A stretch of DNA of 6,140 bases from Oscillospiraceae bacterium (GTDB taxonomy: Bacteria; Bacillota; Clostridia; Oscillospirales; Ruminococcaceae), in NCBI GenBank assembly GCA_900752625.1, contig CAADWC010000198.1, positions 1-6,140 of the forward strand, in the 5' to 3' direction. The notes below the pieces were generated by a model. The model was not told the origin of the DNA. It did not search any database and was given only the letters and a program-made list of their open reading frames with translations. Within the stretch, counting starts at the first letter, position 1. Every line of letters begins with the position of its first letter. The position numbers were made by a program, and so were the translations under genes. This document shows, piece by piece, positions 5,581 to 6,140 of the stretch.

Positions 5581-6140
5581 CGTTCTCCTCCTTCCTGCCG
5601 TTTTTTCTCATGGTCCTGACTTCCTTCATCCGCTGACGCAGCATCTCCCGGTGTTCCGCAGAGGCCTCACCGTCACTCCAGTAGGCTTTCTTTTTTTCGC
5701 TTATGAGCCTGCGCCGTTCCTCCGGAAATTCATGGGTCCTCCAGTATTCTTTCATGCGCTCACTCTGCTGACGTTTCTGCTCATCTGTACGTTTCCGGCC
5801 AGAGTTTTTCAGGCTGATCTGCCGTTTCTGTTCTTCTGTACAGATATACTTGATTTCATGCTCCCTCCACTGTTTAACGGTTTCTTTTCCGTCCTTCAAG
5901 CAGAATACCAAAGTGCGGTCTTTTTCCGCTCTGATAACCGTTATCTTGTCCCTGACGGCATCCTCCGTAACTTTACCACCAATGACCTCCGCCGTCAGCC
6001 TGAAAAGTTCTTCCTCCGGGATAATCTCCGCGCCACAGCAATTCAATCCGTCTTTCCTCCGGGTGTGGCAGGGCCCGGGCCGGGATTTCGGGGGCCCCCA
6101 GCGCGCCTCACTTTTTCCCCCCCCCCTGCCGTTTTTCCCC
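5573..6140 (-). CDS. C-terminal part of a second large serine recombinase with a repeated basic tail (partial)
   Basis: The frame is open to the right edge of the window, so the gene begins outside. A TTG at 6046 gives a 157-residue product, but this is not the likely start: the codons just before it read CHTRRKDGLNC, which joined to CGAEIIPEEELFRL matches the end of the zinc ribbon in large serine recombinases. Next comes the usual C-terminal beta segment, ITVIRAEKDRTLVFCLKDGK followed by VKQW (numbered from the TTG, about 35-60). After it is an unusual basic tail (about 70-145) of four similar units starting TEEQKRQIS, TDEQKRQQS, PEERRRLIS and SAEHREMLR, two of which end in YW. These units resemble NUMOD3-type DNA-binding repeats. 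The catalytic domain is not in the window. The gene overlaps the following recombinase by 8 nt, so the two are probably coexpressed and may act as a pair. Upstream of about 6060 the sequence is unreliable. Confidence 0.75.
   Translation of the reverse strand, partial: GKNGRGGGKSEARWGPPKSRPGPCHTRRKDGLNCCGAEIIPEEELFRLTAEVIGGKVTEDAVRDKITVIRAEKDRTLVFCLKDGKETVKQWREHEIKYICTEEQKRQISLKNSGRKRTDEQKRQQSERMKEYWRTHEFPEERRRLISEKKKAYWSDGEASAEHREMLRQRMKEVRTMRKNGRKEENDG

Larger units (their letters stand above)
3730..6140 (-). mobile_element. End of a large-serine-recombinase mobile element (partial)
   Basis: This is the terminal segment of an integrative element. It contains two tandem large serine recombinases in one transcription unit, a terminator, and a non-coding end with repeats, abutting a host gene cut in the middle. 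The coding DNA is more G/C-rich and uses different codons from the AT-rich left of the window, as expected for acquired DNA. Paired large serine recombinases are known from SCCmec (ccrA/ccrB), and groups of several are common in Clostridia elements. Cargo or conjugation genes would be beyond the right edge, so I cannot say whether this is an ICE, a mobilizable transposon or a prophage. Confidence 0.75.

Noticed and set aside
4393..5619. 408-codon open frame on the plus strand
   Set aside because: It lies entirely antisense to the recombinase gene with no recognisable domain or ribosome binding site; it is a shadow caused by codon bias of the real gene.
1..6140. CRISPR array, tRNA or rRNA genes
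   Set aside because: I saw no regularly spaced repeats, no tRNA cloverleaf elements and no conserved ribosomal RNA segments on either strand.

Overview
The window looks like a piece of a gut-type Clostridia genome (Bacillota, probably Oscillospiraceae or Lachnospiraceae). This rests on the style of the lipoproteins, the strong AAGGAGG ribosome binding sites, and the presence of Clostridia-type large serine recombinases. No marker gene fixes the taxon. Every convincing gene is on the minus strand, so transcription runs from right to left.

Layout in transcription order. (1) From 6140 to about 3730 is the end of an integrated mobile element. It holds the C-terminal part of one large serine recombinase, running off the window, and a complete second one (4003-5580) that overlaps the first by 8 nt. 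A strong hairpin terminator follows, then about 260 bp of non-coding DNA with inverted repeats and a repeated AAAACGRTA motif. (2) From about 3729 to 695 is a lipoprotein operon: a flavodoxin gene that lost its 5' part exactly where the element begins, an intact alpha/beta-hydrolase lipoprotein, a second alpha/beta-hydrolase lipoprotein broken by a frameshift, and an intact flavodoxin-like lipoprotein. A perfect 13-bp-stem terminator at 575-607 closes it. (3) Positions 1-574 are AT-rich with no convincing gene. There is one good promoter-like sequence near the left edge that reads off the window.

The operon appears to encode an extracytoplasmic set of two FMN-binding-fold proteins and two esterase-like hydrolases, three of them with lipoprotein signals. 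The two flavodoxins are clear paralogs. A flavodoxin anchored outside the membrane is unusual and suggests extracellular flavin redox chemistry linked to ester cleavage, but this is inference. The element appears to have integrated inside the first flavodoxin gene and separated the rest of the operon from its original promoter.

Cautions: the last ~80 bases (6060-6140) are extreme G/C homopolymer sequence and look like a poor-quality contig end. The frameshift in the second hydrolase lies beside an A6 run and could be a sequencing error.
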